NCBI GenBank assembly: GCA_017555105.1
Contig: JAFZHB010000005.1
Span: 62,001 to 126,000, forward strand
Source of the DNA: Alistipes sp.
Lineage (GTDB): Bacteria; Bacteroidota; Bacteroidia; Bacteroidales; Rikenellaceae
Direction: 5' to 3'
Length of the DNA stretch: 64,000 bases
The notes under the pieces were generated by a model, which was given only the letters and a program-made list of their open reading frames with translations, did no database searches and was not told where the DNA came from. Numbering within the stretch: position 1 is the stretch's first letter; each line of letters opens with the position of its first letter. The translations under genes and the position numbers were made by a program. Of the stretch, positions 16,003-25,663 are shown piece by piece.

Positions 16003-18267
16003 ATGCAGCAGGAACCCTCACAGATCAAAAGCGACATCTTGTTGCGCGTGAAAGCCCTCTACCTGGTCTTTGTACTGTTGGTAGCGGTGGTGCTCGTGCG
16101 CCTGGTCTGCGTGCAGTTCTTTAGCCACGAGGTGCGCACCAATGCCCGCCGCCTCTCCTCGCGCATCTTCTTGCCCGATACGCTCTATGCCCAACGCGGA
16201 GGCATCCTTTCGCGCGACGGCGAGCCACTTGCACTTTCGATTTTCCGCTATCAACCCCTCTTCGACTTCGATTCGGAGGGATTCGAGGATACGGAGACTT
16301 TCCTCAAACAGAGCGATTCGTTGGCGCAGCTCCTCTCGGCCTACTTTGGCGACCGCACGACGGAGCAGTATCGCAACCTCCTGCGCTCGAAGCAGGCCAA
16401 GGCGCGTGCGACCTACCGCCTGAGCGAGGAGTATGATACCACCTACTACCGCGACGAGGGGCTCTTCCCGCTGCTCGTCGACCTCTTGATGGGGCGTGCG
16501 AAGGTGACCGAACGGGTACGCGATACGATTCGCAGCCACCGTCCGACGGTGATCTTGCCGCGCGATGTGGACTATGCCGAGTGGGAGCAGTTGCGCCGCT
16601 TCCCGATCTTGAACTACAACATGGGTATGACCTACACGCTGGCCGAGTACGACCGTCGCATCTACCCGCAGGGCGATCTGGCGCGCCGTACGATCGGTCG
16701 CACCACCTCGAATGGTCACGATTACGGCCTCGAGATGGTCTATGCCGATTACTTGGCTGGTGAGGATGGCTTCTCGGTGCGACAGCGCATTGCCCGAGGC
16801 TTTTCGACGCGTGTGGCGGATGCCGAACACCGTCCGGCCATTGATGGTGCGGATGTGGTGACGACGCTCGATCTGAACCTGCAGGATGTGGCCGATAAGG
16901 CACTACGCCGCCAGCTCGAGGCGCAGAATGCCCTTTGGGGTACGACGCTCGTGATGGAGGTGGAGACGGGTGAGATCTTGGCGATGGCCAACCTGGGTCG
17001 AGCCGCCGATGGCTCGATCTCCGAGCGCGAGAACTACGCTTTGAGTCGCTCGATGGAGCCTGGTTCGACCTTTAAGCTGGCGACCGTGCTGGCGCTGCTC
17101 GACGATGCGGGGATGTCGCCTGATAAGGTCTATGAGACACACAATGGCGATCCGGTGACGGTTGGCCAGGCGCAGAATATCCGCGACTCTCACCGTGGTG
17201 ACCGCGAGATCGCCTTGAAGCGCGCCGTGGAGGGGTCTTCGAATGTCTATTTTGCCAAGGCGGTGTGGGAGTACTACGGCCAGACGCGTCAGCGTCAACG
17301 CTTCAGCGACTACCTTCACGAACGCCTCGGCTTGGGCGAGACGGTAGGTTTGGAGGCACTCGGCGAGCGTGCTCCGAAGATCACCACCGATTGGCGCGTG
17401 GCCGATCCGAACATCATGCTCGTGAAGATGGCCTACGGCTATCGTGTGCAGCTCACGCCGATTCAGATCCTTACCTTCTACAATGCCATCGCCAATGGCG
17501 GACGAAAGATCGCTCCGATTCTGGTGCGGGAGATTCGTCGAGATGGGGAGGTGCTCGAACGCTTCGAGAGTCGTACGCTACGCGAGAAGATCTGCTCGGA
17601 TGCTACACTGCAGGTGGTGCGTGAGTGCCTCGAGGCGGTGGCAGCCACGGGTACAGCGGCCGGCTACTTGGGCGATACGCTGCGCCTGCGTGCAGCGGCC
17701 AAGACGGGTACGGCGCAGGTGACCTCCGGCCCGGCTGGTGGCTATCTGGGTTCGATGGTGGCCTACTTCCCGGCCGATAAGCCACGCTATACGATCCTGA
17801 CCACGATTGAGACCCGTCTGCAACCGGGCAAGGCCTACTATGGTGCTTCGCTCGCAGGTCCGGTGGTGGAGCGCGTGGTCGACTACATCTACGGCCGTGA
17901 GCCCGACTGGTCGAACCGCCTCACCGAGGGTGGGGAGACTTACCGCCCGAACCGCATCAAGGGGGGTATGGTCAAGCCGATGGAGCGGGTGGCCGACCGC
18001 TTGGTGGATCGGGTCGATGCTGATGGAAAGGCGCTTTGGGGGCGTGCGGCATACGATGCCTCCGACCGCCTGCAGATTACGGGCATCGATACGGTAGCCG
18101 ATGCCGTGCCCGATGTGGTCGGCATGGGACTGAAGGATGCCCTCTTCCGCCTTGAGAGCTGCGGCATAGCTGTCGTGGTAGAGGGAAGTGGTACGGTGGT
18201 GTGGCAGAGTGTGCCGCCGCAGAGCAACTTATCGTTGCCGATGACCATAACAATACGCTTGCAATAA
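16003..18267 (+). CDS. ftsI: Penicillin-binding protein, septal transpeptidase with PASTA domain
   Basis: 754 aa. An N-terminal membrane anchor (about 17-38, YLVFVLLVAVVLVRLVCVQF) is followed by a dimerisation/pedestal domain and a transpeptidase domain with SxxK at S355-K358 (PGSTFK), SxN at 412-414 (SSN) and KTG at 567-569 (KTGTAQ). A C-terminal PASTA domain (about 700-754, VPDVVGMGLKDALFRLES) is typical of Bacteroidota FtsI. It cross-links septal peptidoglycan. It starts 3 bp after the ftsL-like stop, and murE begins 14 bp after its stop. Confidence 0.94.
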   Translation: MQQEPSQIKSDILLRVKALYLVFVLLVAVVLVRLVCVQFFSHEVRTNARRLSSRIFLPDTLYAQRGGILSRDGEPLALSIFRYQPLFDFDSEGFEDTETFLKQSDSLAQLLSAYFGDRTTEQYRNLLRSKQAKARATYRLSEEYDTTYYRDEGLFPLLVDLLMGRAKVTERVRDTIRSHRPTVILPRDVDYAEWEQLRRFPILNYNMGMTYTLAEYDRRIYPQGDLARRTIGRTTSNGHDYGLEMVYADYLAGEDGFSVRQRIARGFSTRVADAEHRPAIDGADVVTTLDLNLQDVADKALRRQLEAQNALWGTTLVMEVETGEILAMANLGRAADGSISERENYALSRSMEPGSTFKLATVLALLDDAGMSPDKVYETHNGDPVTVGQAQNIRDSHRGDREIALKRAVEGSSNVYFAKAVWEYYGQTRQRQRFSDYLHERLGLGETVGLEALGERAPKITTDWRVADPNIMLVKMAYGYRVQLTPIQILTFYNAIANGGRKIAPILVREIRRDGEVLERFESRTLREKICSDATLQVVRECLEAVAATGTAAGYLGDTLRLRAAAKTGTAQVTSGPAGGYLGSMVAYFPADKPRYTILTTIETRLQPGKAYYGASLAGPVVERVVDYIYGREPDWSNRLTEGGETYRPNRIKGGMVKPMERVADRLVDRVDADGKALWGRAAYDASDRLQITGIDTVADAVPDVVGMGLKDALFRLESCGIAVVVEGSGTVVWQSVPPQSNLSLPMTITIRLQ

Positions 18268-18281
18268 AACAGAGAGAAACT

Positions 18282-19739
18282 ATGAAGATATTGTCTCAAC
18301 TTTTATCGGGGATTACCTACACAGCGCTACACGGCGATCGCAAGGTCGAGGTGGAGGCGTTGGTCTACGACTCGCGCCAGGTAAAGAGCGGAAGCTGCTT
18401 CTTTGCCGTGGAGGGTACGCAGGTGGATGGACACCGTTTCATCGCTTCGGCCGTGGAGGCCGGTGCGGTGGCTGTGGTCTGCAGCCGTCTGCCGGAGGAG
18501 TTGGTCGAGGGGGTTACCTATGTGGTGGTCGCCGATGTGCAGTTGGTGCTGGCCGAGATGGCTGCCGCCTTCTACGATCATCCCTCGCGCGAGCTGCGTC
18601 TGGTAGGTGTGACGGGTACGAACGGCAAGACGACTACCACCACGCTGCTCTACGACTTGGTGCGTGCGCTGGGTTATAAGGCGGGTTTGATCTCGACGGT
18701 GGTCTACCGCATCGACAACCGCACGATCGAGTCGACTCATACAACACCCGATGCCGTGCGTCTGCAGGCGATGATGCGCGAGATGGTAGAGGCGGGTTGC
18801 GACTACTGCTTTATGGAGTGTTCGTCGCACGCCATCGTGCAGCACCGCATCCACGGACTGCACTTCGCCGGTGCACTCTTCTCGAACCTGACACACGATC
18901 ACCTCGACTACCACGGCACCTTTGCCGAGTATATCAAGGCGAAGCGCGGCCTCTTCGACGCACTGCCGAAGGGCGCTTTTGCGCTGACGAACATCGATGA
19001 CAGAAATGGCCGCGTGATGGTGCAGAACACCGCAGCTCGCGTGGTCACCTACTCGCTGCGCGAGGTGGCCGATGTGCGTTGTCGCCTGATGGAGCTTCAT
19101 CTCGACGGCATGCTGATCCAACTCGACGGGGAGGAGCTTTGGGCACAGTTGACCGGTCGCTTCAACGCCTACAACCTGACGGCCGCCTATGCCGTGGCGT
19201 GCCAATTGGGCTTTGATCGGAGAGAGGTTCTGGCGGCATTGAGCTCGCTGCACCCCGTAAGTGGCCGCTTCGAGTGTGTGCGTGCTGCAAACGGTACGCT
19301 TGCCGTGGTCGACTATGCCCATACGCCCGACGCCTTGGAGAATGTCCTGCGCACGATCGAGGAGATCCGTCGCGAGGGTCAGCAACTCATCGTGCTGTGT
19401 GGTTGCGGTGGCAACCGCGATAAGACGAAGCGCCCCGAGATGGCGCGTATCGCCTCCTCCTACGCTACGACGGCGATCTTCACCTCCGACAATCCGCGTC
19501 ACGAAGATCCGGAAACGATCCTCGACGAGATGGTGGCCGGTGTAGAAGCGGGTGTGCGTTACCTGCGTATTTCAGACCGTGCGGCGGCGATTCGTACGGC
19601 TGTGATGCTCTCCTCGGCGGGAGATATTCTTCTCCTGGCCGGAAAGGGACACGAGAACTACCAGATTATTGGCGACCAGAAGCTCCCGTTCGACGATCGC
19701 GAGGAGGTGCGCCGCTGCTTTGATGAATTGTGTAAATAA
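18282..19739 (+). CDS. murE: UDP-N-acetylmuramoyl-L-alanyl-D-glutamate--2,6-diaminopimelate ligase
   Basis: 485 aa from ATG 18282; the upstream in-frame extension overlaps ftsI and is rejected. The ATP loop is [12 protein letters not shown], the central motif is [12 protein letters not shown], and D403-N-P-R406 (DNPRHEDP) is the residue set that recognises meso-diaminopimelate rather than lysine. It adds the third residue of the peptidoglycan stem in the cytosol. The DNPR motif predicts DAP-type peptidoglycan, as expected for Bacteroidota. Confidence 0.96.
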   Translation: MKILSQLLSGITYTALHGDRKVEVEALVYDSRQVKSGSCFFAVEGTQVDGHRFIASAVEAGAVAVVCSRLPEELVEGVTYVVVADVQLVLAEMAAAFYDHPSRELRLVGVTGTNGKTTTTTLLYDLVRALGYKAGLISTVVYRIDNRTIESTHTTPDAVRLQAMMREMVEAGCDYCFMECSSHAIVQHRIHGLHFAGALFSNLTHDHLDYHGTFAEYIKAKRGLFDALPKGAFALTNIDDRNGRVMVQNTAARVVTYSLREVADVRCRLMELHLDGMLIQLDGEELWAQLTGRFNAYNLTAAYAVACQLGFDRREVLAALSSLHPVSGRFECVRAANGTLAVVDYAHTPDALENVLRTIEEIRREGQQLIVLCGCGGNRDKTKRPEMARIASSYATTAIFTSDNPRHEDPETILDEMVAGVEAGVRYLRISDRAAAIRTAVMLSSAGDILLLAGKGHENYQIIGDQKLPFDDREEVRRCFDELCK

Positions 19740-19756
19740 TTGAAATAAAAACAGAT

Positions 19757-21001
19757 ATGCTTTATCATCTTTTTAAGTTTATCAACGAGGCCTACAACCT
19801 TCCCGGTTCAGGTGTCTTCCAGTACATCTCGTTCCGTTCGGCTGCGGCCATCATTTTGGCGCTCCTCATTGCGATCATCTTCGGTCGCTCGATCATCGAT
19901 TTCCTGCGTCGCAAGCAGATCGGCGAGGAGATCCGCGATCTGGGCTTGGAGGGTCAGCTGCAGAAGCGCGGCACGCCGACCATGGGTGGTGTGATCATCC
20001 TGCTCTCGATCCTGATCCCGACGCTGCTCTTCGGCCGCCTGGACAACATCTACATCCAGCTTCTGCTCGTCACGACCGTGTGGCTGGGTCTGATCGGAGG
20101 CCTGGACGACTACATCAAGGTCTTCCGCCACCACAAGGAGGGCCTGAAGGGTCGCTTCAAGGTGGTGGGTCAGATCGGTTTGGGTCTGATCGTAGGTACG
20201 ACGATGTGGCTCTCGCCCGAGATCGTGGTGCGCGAGCAGGTGAGCCAGCCCATCGAGACGCGTTATGTGAACGAGCAGGGTGAGGTGATCCAGCAGGTGC
20301 AGCAGACCGTGGTGGTGAGCTCCGATCTGCAGAAGACCACCAAGACCACGATCCCCTTCATCAAGGACAACGAGATGGACTACGCCTGGTTTACGGGTGG
20401 CAACAAACTGCTTGCCTGGCTGCTCTATGTGGTGGTGGCTATTTTGGTGGTGACGGCCGTTTCGAATGGTGCGAACCTCACCGACGGATTGGATGGTCTG
20501 GTGACAGGAGTCTCGGCGCCTATTGTCTTGGTGTTGGGTATTCTGGCCTACCTGTCGGGCCACATCGTCTATGCCGATTATCTGAACATCATGTACATCC
20601 CCGACAGCGGAGAGCTGGTGGTCTTCGCGGCGGCCATGATGGGTGCGTTGGTCGGCTTTCTCTGGTACAACTCCTTCCCGGCGCAGATCTTCATGGGCGA
20701 CACGGGTTCGTTGGCCATTGGTGGTATCATGGCTGTCTTTGCTCTCTGCATTCGCAAGGAGCTGCTCCTGCCGCTGCTCTGCGGCGTCTTCCTGGTGGAG
20801 AGCTGCTCGGTGATGTTGCAGGTGGCCTACTTCAAATACACGAAGCGCAAGTATGGTGAGGGTCGTCGCATCTTCCTCATGTCGCCGATTCACCACCACT
20901 ACCAGAAGAAGAACATCTTCGAGACGAAGATTGTGTTGCGCTTCTGGATCGTTTCGCTGCTCTTGGCAGCCGTTACACTCGTTACGCTTAAAATTCGATA
21001 G
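19757..21001 (+). CDS. mraY: Phospho-N-acetylmuramoyl-pentapeptide transferase
   Basis: 414 aa polytopic membrane protein with about ten helices. Conserved motifs: [11 protein letters not shown] near 72-82, GGLDDYIKV with the DDxxK pair, the catalytic NLTDGLDGL segment, [10 protein letters not shown], and the C-terminal [11 protein letters not shown] histidine patch. It transfers phospho-MurNAc-pentapeptide to undecaprenyl phosphate (lipid I). A hydrophilic insertion around residues 155-200, rich in Gln and Val, makes it longer than the ~360-aa E. coli enzyme; similar insertions are common in Bacteroidota. Confidence 0.96.
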   Translation: MLYHLFKFINEAYNLPGSGVFQYISFRSAAAIILALLIAIIFGRSIIDFLRRKQIGEEIRDLGLEGQLQKRGTPTMGGVIILLSILIPTLLFGRLDNIYIQLLLVTTVWLGLIGGLDDYIKVFRHHKEGLKGRFKVVGQIGLGLIVGTTMWLSPEIVVREQVSQPIETRYVNEQGEVIQQVQQTVVVSSDLQKTTKTTIPFIKDNEMDYAWFTGGNKLLAWLLYVVVAILVVTAVSNGANLTDGLDGLVTGVSAPIVLVLGILAYLSGHIVYADYLNIMYIPDSGELVVFAAAMMGALVGFLWYNSFPAQIFMGDTGSLAIGGIMAVFALCIRKELLLPLLCGVFLVESCSVMLQVAYFKYTKRKYGEGRRIFLMSPIHHHYQKKNIFETKIVLRFWIVSLLLAAVTLVTLKIR

Positions 21002-21004
21002 CGC

Positions 21005-22360
21005 ATGCAGAAGAAAAAGATCGTGGTGCTGGGAGGCGGCATCAGTGGCTATGGCTCGGCTATTTTGGCCAAGAAGAAGGGGTTTGATGTCTTTCTCTCG
21101 GATCGGGGGAAGATAGCCGACCGCTACAAGGCGAAGCTCGAGGAGTGGGCTGTGCCCTATGAGGAGGAACAGCACACCGAGGAGCGCATCTTGGCGGCCG
21201 ATGAGGTGATCAAGTCGCCGGGTATTCCCGACAAGGCTCCCATCGTGCAGCAGTTGCGAGAGCAGGGTACGCCCATCATCTCCGAGATGGAGTTCGCTGC
21301 CCGCTACATGGGCAAGGCGCGCTGCATCTGCATCACGGGCTCGAATGGCAAGACCACGACCACCTCTCTCATCTACAAGATCCTCTGCGATGCAGGCTAT
21401 AAGGTAGCCCTTGGCGGTAACATTGGCGAGAGCTTCGCCTACTCGGTTGCTACGGGTGACTACGATTGGTATGTCTTGGAGCTGAGTTCGTTCCAGCTCG
21501 ACGGCATGTTCCGCTTCCGTGCCCACATCAGCGTGCTGATGAATATCACGCCCGACCACCTCGACCGCTACGACTACTGTTTCCAGAACTATGTCGACTC
21601 GAAGATGCGCATCACGCAGAACCAAACCTCGCGCGACTGGTTCATCTACTCGGGTGACGACGAGGTGATCTGGGGCGAGGTGAGCAAGCGACAGATGCGT
21701 GTTCGCCAGCTCCCCTTTGGCGCCAAGTGTCAGGTGGTGAGCGGTTATGGCGACGGGCATGTCGATGGCCGTAAGCTTACGATGGAGGTGGGTCGACAGC
21801 ACCTCACGCTCAACACCGAGAAGATGCAGATTAAGGGTCTGCACAACTGTTACAACGCCATGGCCGCCTCACTGGCTGCCTTGGCTGCGGGTATCTCGCC
21901 GGCGAAGATTCGCCGTTCGATCTATGCCTTCTCGCCCGTGGAGCACCGCCTCGAGCCGGTGCGTGAACGCGATGGCGTGCTGTGGATCAACGACTCGAAG
22001 GCGACGAATGTTGACTCGGTGTGGTATGCCCTCGAGAGCATGACGCGCCCCGTGGTCTGGATCGCAGGCGGTACGGATAAGGGTAACGACTACGCTCCGC
22101 TGATGCCCTTCGTGCGTAAGAAGGTGCATACGCTCATCTGCATGGGTCTTGATAACCAGAAACTGCTCGACAGCTTCTCGGAGGTGGTGCCGACGGTGTT
22201 CTCCACCTCTTCGCTCGATGAGGCTATGCAGGCGGCCAAGAAGGCTGCTCGCAAGGGCGATGTGGTTCTGCTCTCGCCCGCTTGCGCCAGCTTCGACCTC
22301 TTCCGCAGCTACGAGGATCGTGGTCGCCAATTCAAGGCGTGGGTGGCCGAACACTGTTAA
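21005..22360 (+). CDS. murD: UDP-N-acetylmuramoylalanine--D-glutamate ligase
   Basis: 451 aa. The N-terminal Rossmann-like UDP-binding domain starts VVLGGGISGYGSAILAK. The central ATPase loop is TGSNGKTTTTSL, followed by ELSSFQLDGM and NITPDHLDRY. The C-terminal domain has VEHRLEPV, NDSKATNVDS and LSPACASFDLF. It adds D-glutamate to UDP-MurNAc-L-Ala in the cytosol. It starts 3 bp after mraY. Confidence 0.96.
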   Translation: MQKKKIVVLGGGISGYGSAILAKKKGFDVFLSDRGKIADRYKAKLEEWAVPYEEEQHTEERILAADEVIKSPGIPDKAPIVQQLREQGTPIISEMEFAARYMGKARCICITGSNGKTTTTSLIYKILCDAGYKVALGGNIGESFAYSVATGDYDWYVLELSSFQLDGMFRFRAHISVLMNITPDHLDRYDYCFQNYVDSKMRITQNQTSRDWFIYSGDDEVIWGEVSKRQMRVRQLPFGAKCQVVSGYGDGHVDGRKLTMEVGRQHLTLNTEKMQIKGLHNCYNAMAASLAALAAGISPAKIRRSIYAFSPVEHRLEPVRERDGVLWINDSKATNVDSVWYALESMTRPVVWIAGGTDKGNDYAPLMPFVRKKVHTLICMGLDNQKLLDSFSEVVPTVFSTSSLDEAMQAAKKAARKGDVVLLSPACASFDLFRSYEDRGRQFKAWVAEHC

Positions 22361-22378
22361 TCAACCAACCGAACAAGC

Positions 22379-23632
22379 ATGCTTCGAAACGACGATACAA
22401 CACACAAGGGGCTGCGCCTTCCGGCGGGTGATCGGGTGGTGTGGATTATTACGGCCGCCCTGGCCGTGATCTCGATCTTGGTGGTCTACTCTTCGACCGC
22501 CAAGATGGCCTATGATGCCCATACGGTGCGTACGACGGCTCACTTCCTGAATCAGCAGCTCATCATGCTGCTGCTCGGTGTGGGTGGTCTGGTGATCGCC
22601 TATCGTTTCAATAGCCGCTTCTACAACCAGGCAGCGCCGTGGCTCTACCTACTGACGATCGGTCTTACGCTGCTGACCTATTTCATGGGTACAACGACCA
22701 ACGGAGCGGCTCGCTGGCTTCCGATCGGCCCCTTCCAATTTCAACCTTCGGAGGCGCTGAAGGTGGCTACGATCATGTTCCTGGCGCGGCAACTTGCCGG
22801 TCGCCAGTCGAAGATCGACCGCTTGCGCATTGTCCCCTCATTGAAGTTCTGGACCTGGCGCTCGGATCGCCTGCAACAACGCATCTGGCGGGAGGGAACC
22901 TATCCGATTCTGCTGCCGGTGGTGCTGGCCTGCGCCGTGATCCTTCCGGCACACACCTCATCGGCTGCGTTGCTCTTTTTAGTGGCCTGTGTGATGATGC
23001 TCATTGGCCGTGTACGCCTCAGTGAGTTGAGCAAGCTGGTGGGGTACGCTCTCCTGGCCTTTGCCCTCTTGATGGTGCTCAACTTCGGACGCAGCGAGAC
23101 GGCCGAGGGGCGCCTCTCGACCTGGGTGAAGCTCTGGGTGTTGCCGCAGGATCAGAAACCGATCGATGAGTTGACCGACACCGAGCGCTCGATGATCGCC
23201 ATCCACAACGGCGGTATCTTAGGCGAGGGCGCGGGACAGAGCGCCATCCGCGTCGAGATGATTCACCCCGAGAGCGACTATGCCTTCGCCTTCTTTGTCG
23301 AGGAGTACGGCATCCTGCTTGCGTTGGCAGTCATGATGCTCTACCTCTGGATCTTCTTCCGCGCGATCGAGATCTTCCGACGGTGTGGTACGGCCTTCCC
23401 GGGACTCTTGGTGCTGGGCTTGGCGTTGATGATCACGAGCCAGGCACTGCTTCACATTATGGTGACGGTAAATCTGGTACCCGAGACGGGACAACCCCTG
23501 CCGCTGATCTCGCGCGGCGGCTCTTCGACCATCTTTACGCTCATCGCCTTGGGCATGATTCTCAGCGTGAGCCGCCAGAACGAGGAGCATTCACATGATA
23601 AACCGAAGAACGAAAGTATTTTAGAGCGATAA
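22379..23632 (+). CDS. ftsW: FtsW, lipid II polymerase (SEDS family)
   Basis: 417 aa with about ten membrane helices. SEDS landmarks: GAARWLPIGPFQFQPSE near residues 115-131 (RW...QPSE), the loop GILGEGAGQS with IHPESDYAFAFFVEE, and the signature ETGQPLPLISRGGSS near 365-380. It polymerises lipid II with the FtsI transpeptidase during septation. The hydrophilic tail (RQNEEHSHDKPKNESILER) is cytoplasmic. In most dcw clusters murG follows; here the next gene, 3 bp on, is an S4-domain protein. Confidence 0.95.
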   Translation: MLRNDDTTHKGLRLPAGDRVVWIITAALAVISILVVYSSTAKMAYDAHTVRTTAHFLNQQLIMLLLGVGGLVIAYRFNSRFYNQAAPWLYLLTIGLTLLTYFMGTTTNGAARWLPIGPFQFQPSEALKVATIMFLARQLAGRQSKIDRLRIVPSLKFWTWRSDRLQQRIWREGTYPILLPVVLACAVILPAHTSSAALLFLVACVMMLIGRVRLSELSKLVGYALLAFALLMVLNFGRSETAEGRLSTWVKLWVLPQDQKPIDELTDTERSMIAIHNGGILGEGAGQSAIRVEMIHPESDYAFAFFVEEYGILLALAVMMLYLWIFFRAIEIFRRCGTAFPGLLVLGLALMITSQALLHIMVTVNLVPETGQPLPLISRGGSSTIFTLIALGMILSVSRQNEEHSHDKPKNESILER

Positions 23633-23635
23633 ACC

Positions 23636-24025
23636 ATGGACGATATCCGATTGGACAAATTCCTTTGGGCGGTGCGCATCTTCAAGACGCGCAGCGATGC
23701 CGCCGACGCCATACGCAACAATCGCGTGACGGTGAACGATGCCTATGCAAAGCCTTCGCGAGAGGTGAAGATCGGCGACCGCATCTCGGTGCGTCGTCAG
23801 GCGGTTACCTATCAATATAAGGTACTCGACCTGGTGTCGAGCCGCCAGGGGGCTAAGAATGTGCCGCAGTATTGCCTCGACATCACCCCGCAGGAGGAGC
23901 TTGATAAACTCAATGTCCCGCGCGAGACGATCTTCGTCTTCCGCGATCGTGGTACGGGGCGTCCGACGAAGAAGGAGCGCCGCGATCTCGACGCGCTGAT
24001 GGAGGAGATGTTCTACGACGAGTGA
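23636..24025 (+). CDS. S4-domain RNA-binding protein (Hsp15/HslR-like)
   Basis: 129 aa. The S4 domain at the N-terminus (IRLDKFLWAVRIFKTRSDAA then RNNRVTVND) matches Hsp15, followed by a basic C-terminal tail (RGTGRPTKKERRDLD) that is typical of the family. E. coli Hsp15 binds 50S subunits carrying stalled nascent chains; the same ribosome-recycling role is an inference. It follows ftsW with a 3-bp gap, so it is read as the last gene of the truncated dcw operon. The next gene has its own promoter. Confidence 0.85.
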   Translation: MDDIRLDKFLWAVRIFKTRSDAADAIRNNRVTVNDAYAKPSREVKIGDRISVRRQAVTYQYKVLDLVSSRQGAKNVPQYCLDITPQEELDKLNVPRETIFVFRDRGTGRPTKKERRDLDALMEEMFYDE

Positions 24026-24041
24026 TCCCTTTTCTTTAAAT

Positions 24042-24073
24042 TTTGTAAATCCGGAAATTAAGCGTATCTTTGC
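24042..24073 (+). promoter_or_regulatory. metK: Promoter of metK
   Basis: TTTG (24042-24045), 19 bp spacer, TATCTTTG (24065-24072) followed by C: a near-perfect Bacteroidota promoter. It places the transcription start just before the SAM-II aptamer. Confidence 0.75.
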
Positions 24074-24082
24074 GCACTCAAA

Positions 24083-24137
24083 TGTGGAAAGATTTGGACT
24101 GCTTGCAACCACAATAAAAAATCGCTAAAACAGCACT
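24083..24137 (+). ncRNA. SAM-II riboswitch
   Basis: TGTGG (24083-24087) pairs with CCACA (24109-24113) as P1. The enclosed GATTTGG (24091-24097) and GCTTGCAACCAC (24101-24112), then the A-rich linker and ATCGCTAAAAC (24121-24131), match the conserved pseudoknot core of the SAM-II (metA) class base by base as I recall it. It lies between the metK promoter and the metK start 58 bp further on. Binding of S-adenosylmethionine should repress synthesis of the SAM synthetase, a feedback loop. SAM-II is best known from proteobacteria, though Bacteroidota examples exist. Confidence 0.85.
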
Positions 24138-24194
24138 TTTTTATCCAAACAGCCAACTTTCCCATTTATATGTTTTACTTAAAAAGCGTATCAA

Positions 24195-25496
24195 ATGGGT
24201 TTTTTATTTACATCGGAGTCCGTATCTGAGGGACATCCTGACAAGGTTTCGGACCAGATTTCCGACGCCATTCTTGACGAATTTTTGCGCCACGACGCCT
24301 CCTCGAAGGTGGCTTGTGAGACGCTCTGCACGACCGGACTTGTAGTCGTAGCAGGTGAGGTCTGCTCGGAGGCTACGGTCGATGTGCAGGAGGTTGCGCG
24401 CCGCGTGATCCGCCGCATCGGCTATACGAAGAGCGAGTATCAGTTCGACTGCAACTCCTGCGGTATTCTTTCGGCCATCCACGGCCAGTCGCCTGACATC
24501 AACCAGGGCGTGGTGCGTGCTTCGGAGGAGGAGCAGGGTGCCGGTGACCAGGGTATCATGTTCGGTTACGCCTGCAACGAGACGCGCGAGCTGATGCCCG
24601 CGACGCTGATCCTCTCGCATGTGATCTTGAAGGAGCTGGCGGTGATCCGCCGCGAGGGCGAGGTGATGCGTTACCTGCGTCCCGACTCGAAGTCGCAGGT
24701 GACGATCGAGTACGATGAGGCAACGGGCAAGCCGCTGCGTGTGCATACGATTGTGGTTTCGACGCAGCACGACGAGTTCATCACGGCTGGCGAGACGCTG
24801 ACCGAGGCGGAGGCCGAGCAGCAGATGCAGGCACAGATTCGCGAGGATGTGCGCACGATCCTCATCCCGCGCGTGAAGGCGCGTTTGGAGCGTGCTGGTG
24901 ACCACCTGGCCGATCTGATCGACGGCGACTACATCCTCCATGTCAATCCGACGGGTAAGTTTGTCATCGGTGGCCCTCACGGCGACACGGGTCTGACGGG
25001 TCGTAAGATCATCGTCGACACCTATGGTGGTCGCGGTGCTCACGGTGGTGGTGCCTTCTCGGGTAAAGACCCCTCGAAGGTGGACCGTTCGGCAGCCTAT
25101 GCCGCTCGCCACATCGCCAAGAACATGGTGGCTGCAGGTGTAGCTGACGAGGTGTTGGTGGAGCTCTCGTATGCCATTGGTATCGCCGAGCCGATCTCGG
25201 TTTATGTCAATACGAACGGCACGAAGAACGCTGCCCTGGCACACCTCACCGATGGTGAGATCGCTCGCCGCATCGCTTCGATCTTCGATCTGCGTCCGGC
25301 AGCCATCGTGCGCCGCTTTGGCTTGAAGAATCCGATCTTCGAGGCTACGGCTTCGTATGGCCACTTCGGTAATCGTCCCTACACGAAGATGGAGACCTTC
25401 TACGAGAACGGCCAGCAGGTCGAGCGTGAGGTGGAGTTCTTCGGTTGGGAGCGTCTGGATCGCGTAGAGGAGATCAAGCAGCTCTTCGCCCTGTAA
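24195..25496 (+). CDS. metK: S-adenosylmethionine synthetase
   Basis: 433 aa. Starts [20 protein letters not shown] with the ATP/Met-binding GHPDK motif. Also present are [12 protein letters not shown] (hexapeptide motif), the phosphate-binding glycine-rich [15 protein letters not shown] and [12 protein letters not shown]. It makes SAM from methionine and ATP in the cytosol. The ~430-residue length is longer than the 384-aa E. coli enzyme, as is usual in Bacteroidota. It is transcribed alone from a strong promoter through a SAM-II riboswitch and ends at a strong terminator. Confidence 0.97.
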   Translation: MGFLFTSESVSEGHPDKVSDQISDAILDEFLRHDASSKVACETLCTTGLVVVAGEVCSEATVDVQEVARRVIRRIGYTKSEYQFDCNSCGILSAIHGQSPDINQGVVRASEEEQGAGDQGIMFGYACNETRELMPATLILSHVILKELAVIRREGEVMRYLRPDSKSQVTIEYDEATGKPLRVHTIVVSTQHDEFITAGETLTEAEAEQQMQAQIREDVRTILIPRVKARLERAGDHLADLIDGDYILHVNPTGKFVIGGPHGDTGLTGRKIIVDTYGGRGAHGGGAFSGKDPSKVDRSAAYAARHIAKNMVAAGVADEVLVELSYAIGIAEPISVYVNTNGTKNAALAHLTDGEIARRIASIFDLRPAAIVRRFGLKNPIFEATASYGHFGNRPYTKMETFYENGQQVEREVEFFGWERLDRVEEIKQLFAL

Positions 25497-25515
25497 TTGG
25501 ACGACGAAAAAAGAG

Positions 25516-25546
25516 TCGCTCGAACAGTTGTTCGGGCGATTTTTTT
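25516..25546 (+). terminator. Terminator of metK
   Basis: An 11-bp stem (25516-25526 with 25529-25539, one G-U pair) has a 2-base gap and is followed by seven T. Confidence 0.88.
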
Positions 25547-25663
25547 ATGGTGGCATACGAAATGGAGCGGTTTTCGCGTTAGTCGAGAGAAAAAACAACA
25601 AACCGATAGCAAGACAGCCTATGCAACATCTGTACGCATTGTAACCAATCAACGCATTTAAAG

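Noticed and set aside
19808..21844. Minus-strand 678-codon open frame opposite mraY/murD
   Set aside because: His/Asp/Arg-rich composition typical of an antisense shadow in GC-rich DNA; mraY and murD on the plus strand are unambiguous.
24204..25364. Minus-strand 386-codon frame opposite metK
   Set aside because: Antisense shadow of metK.
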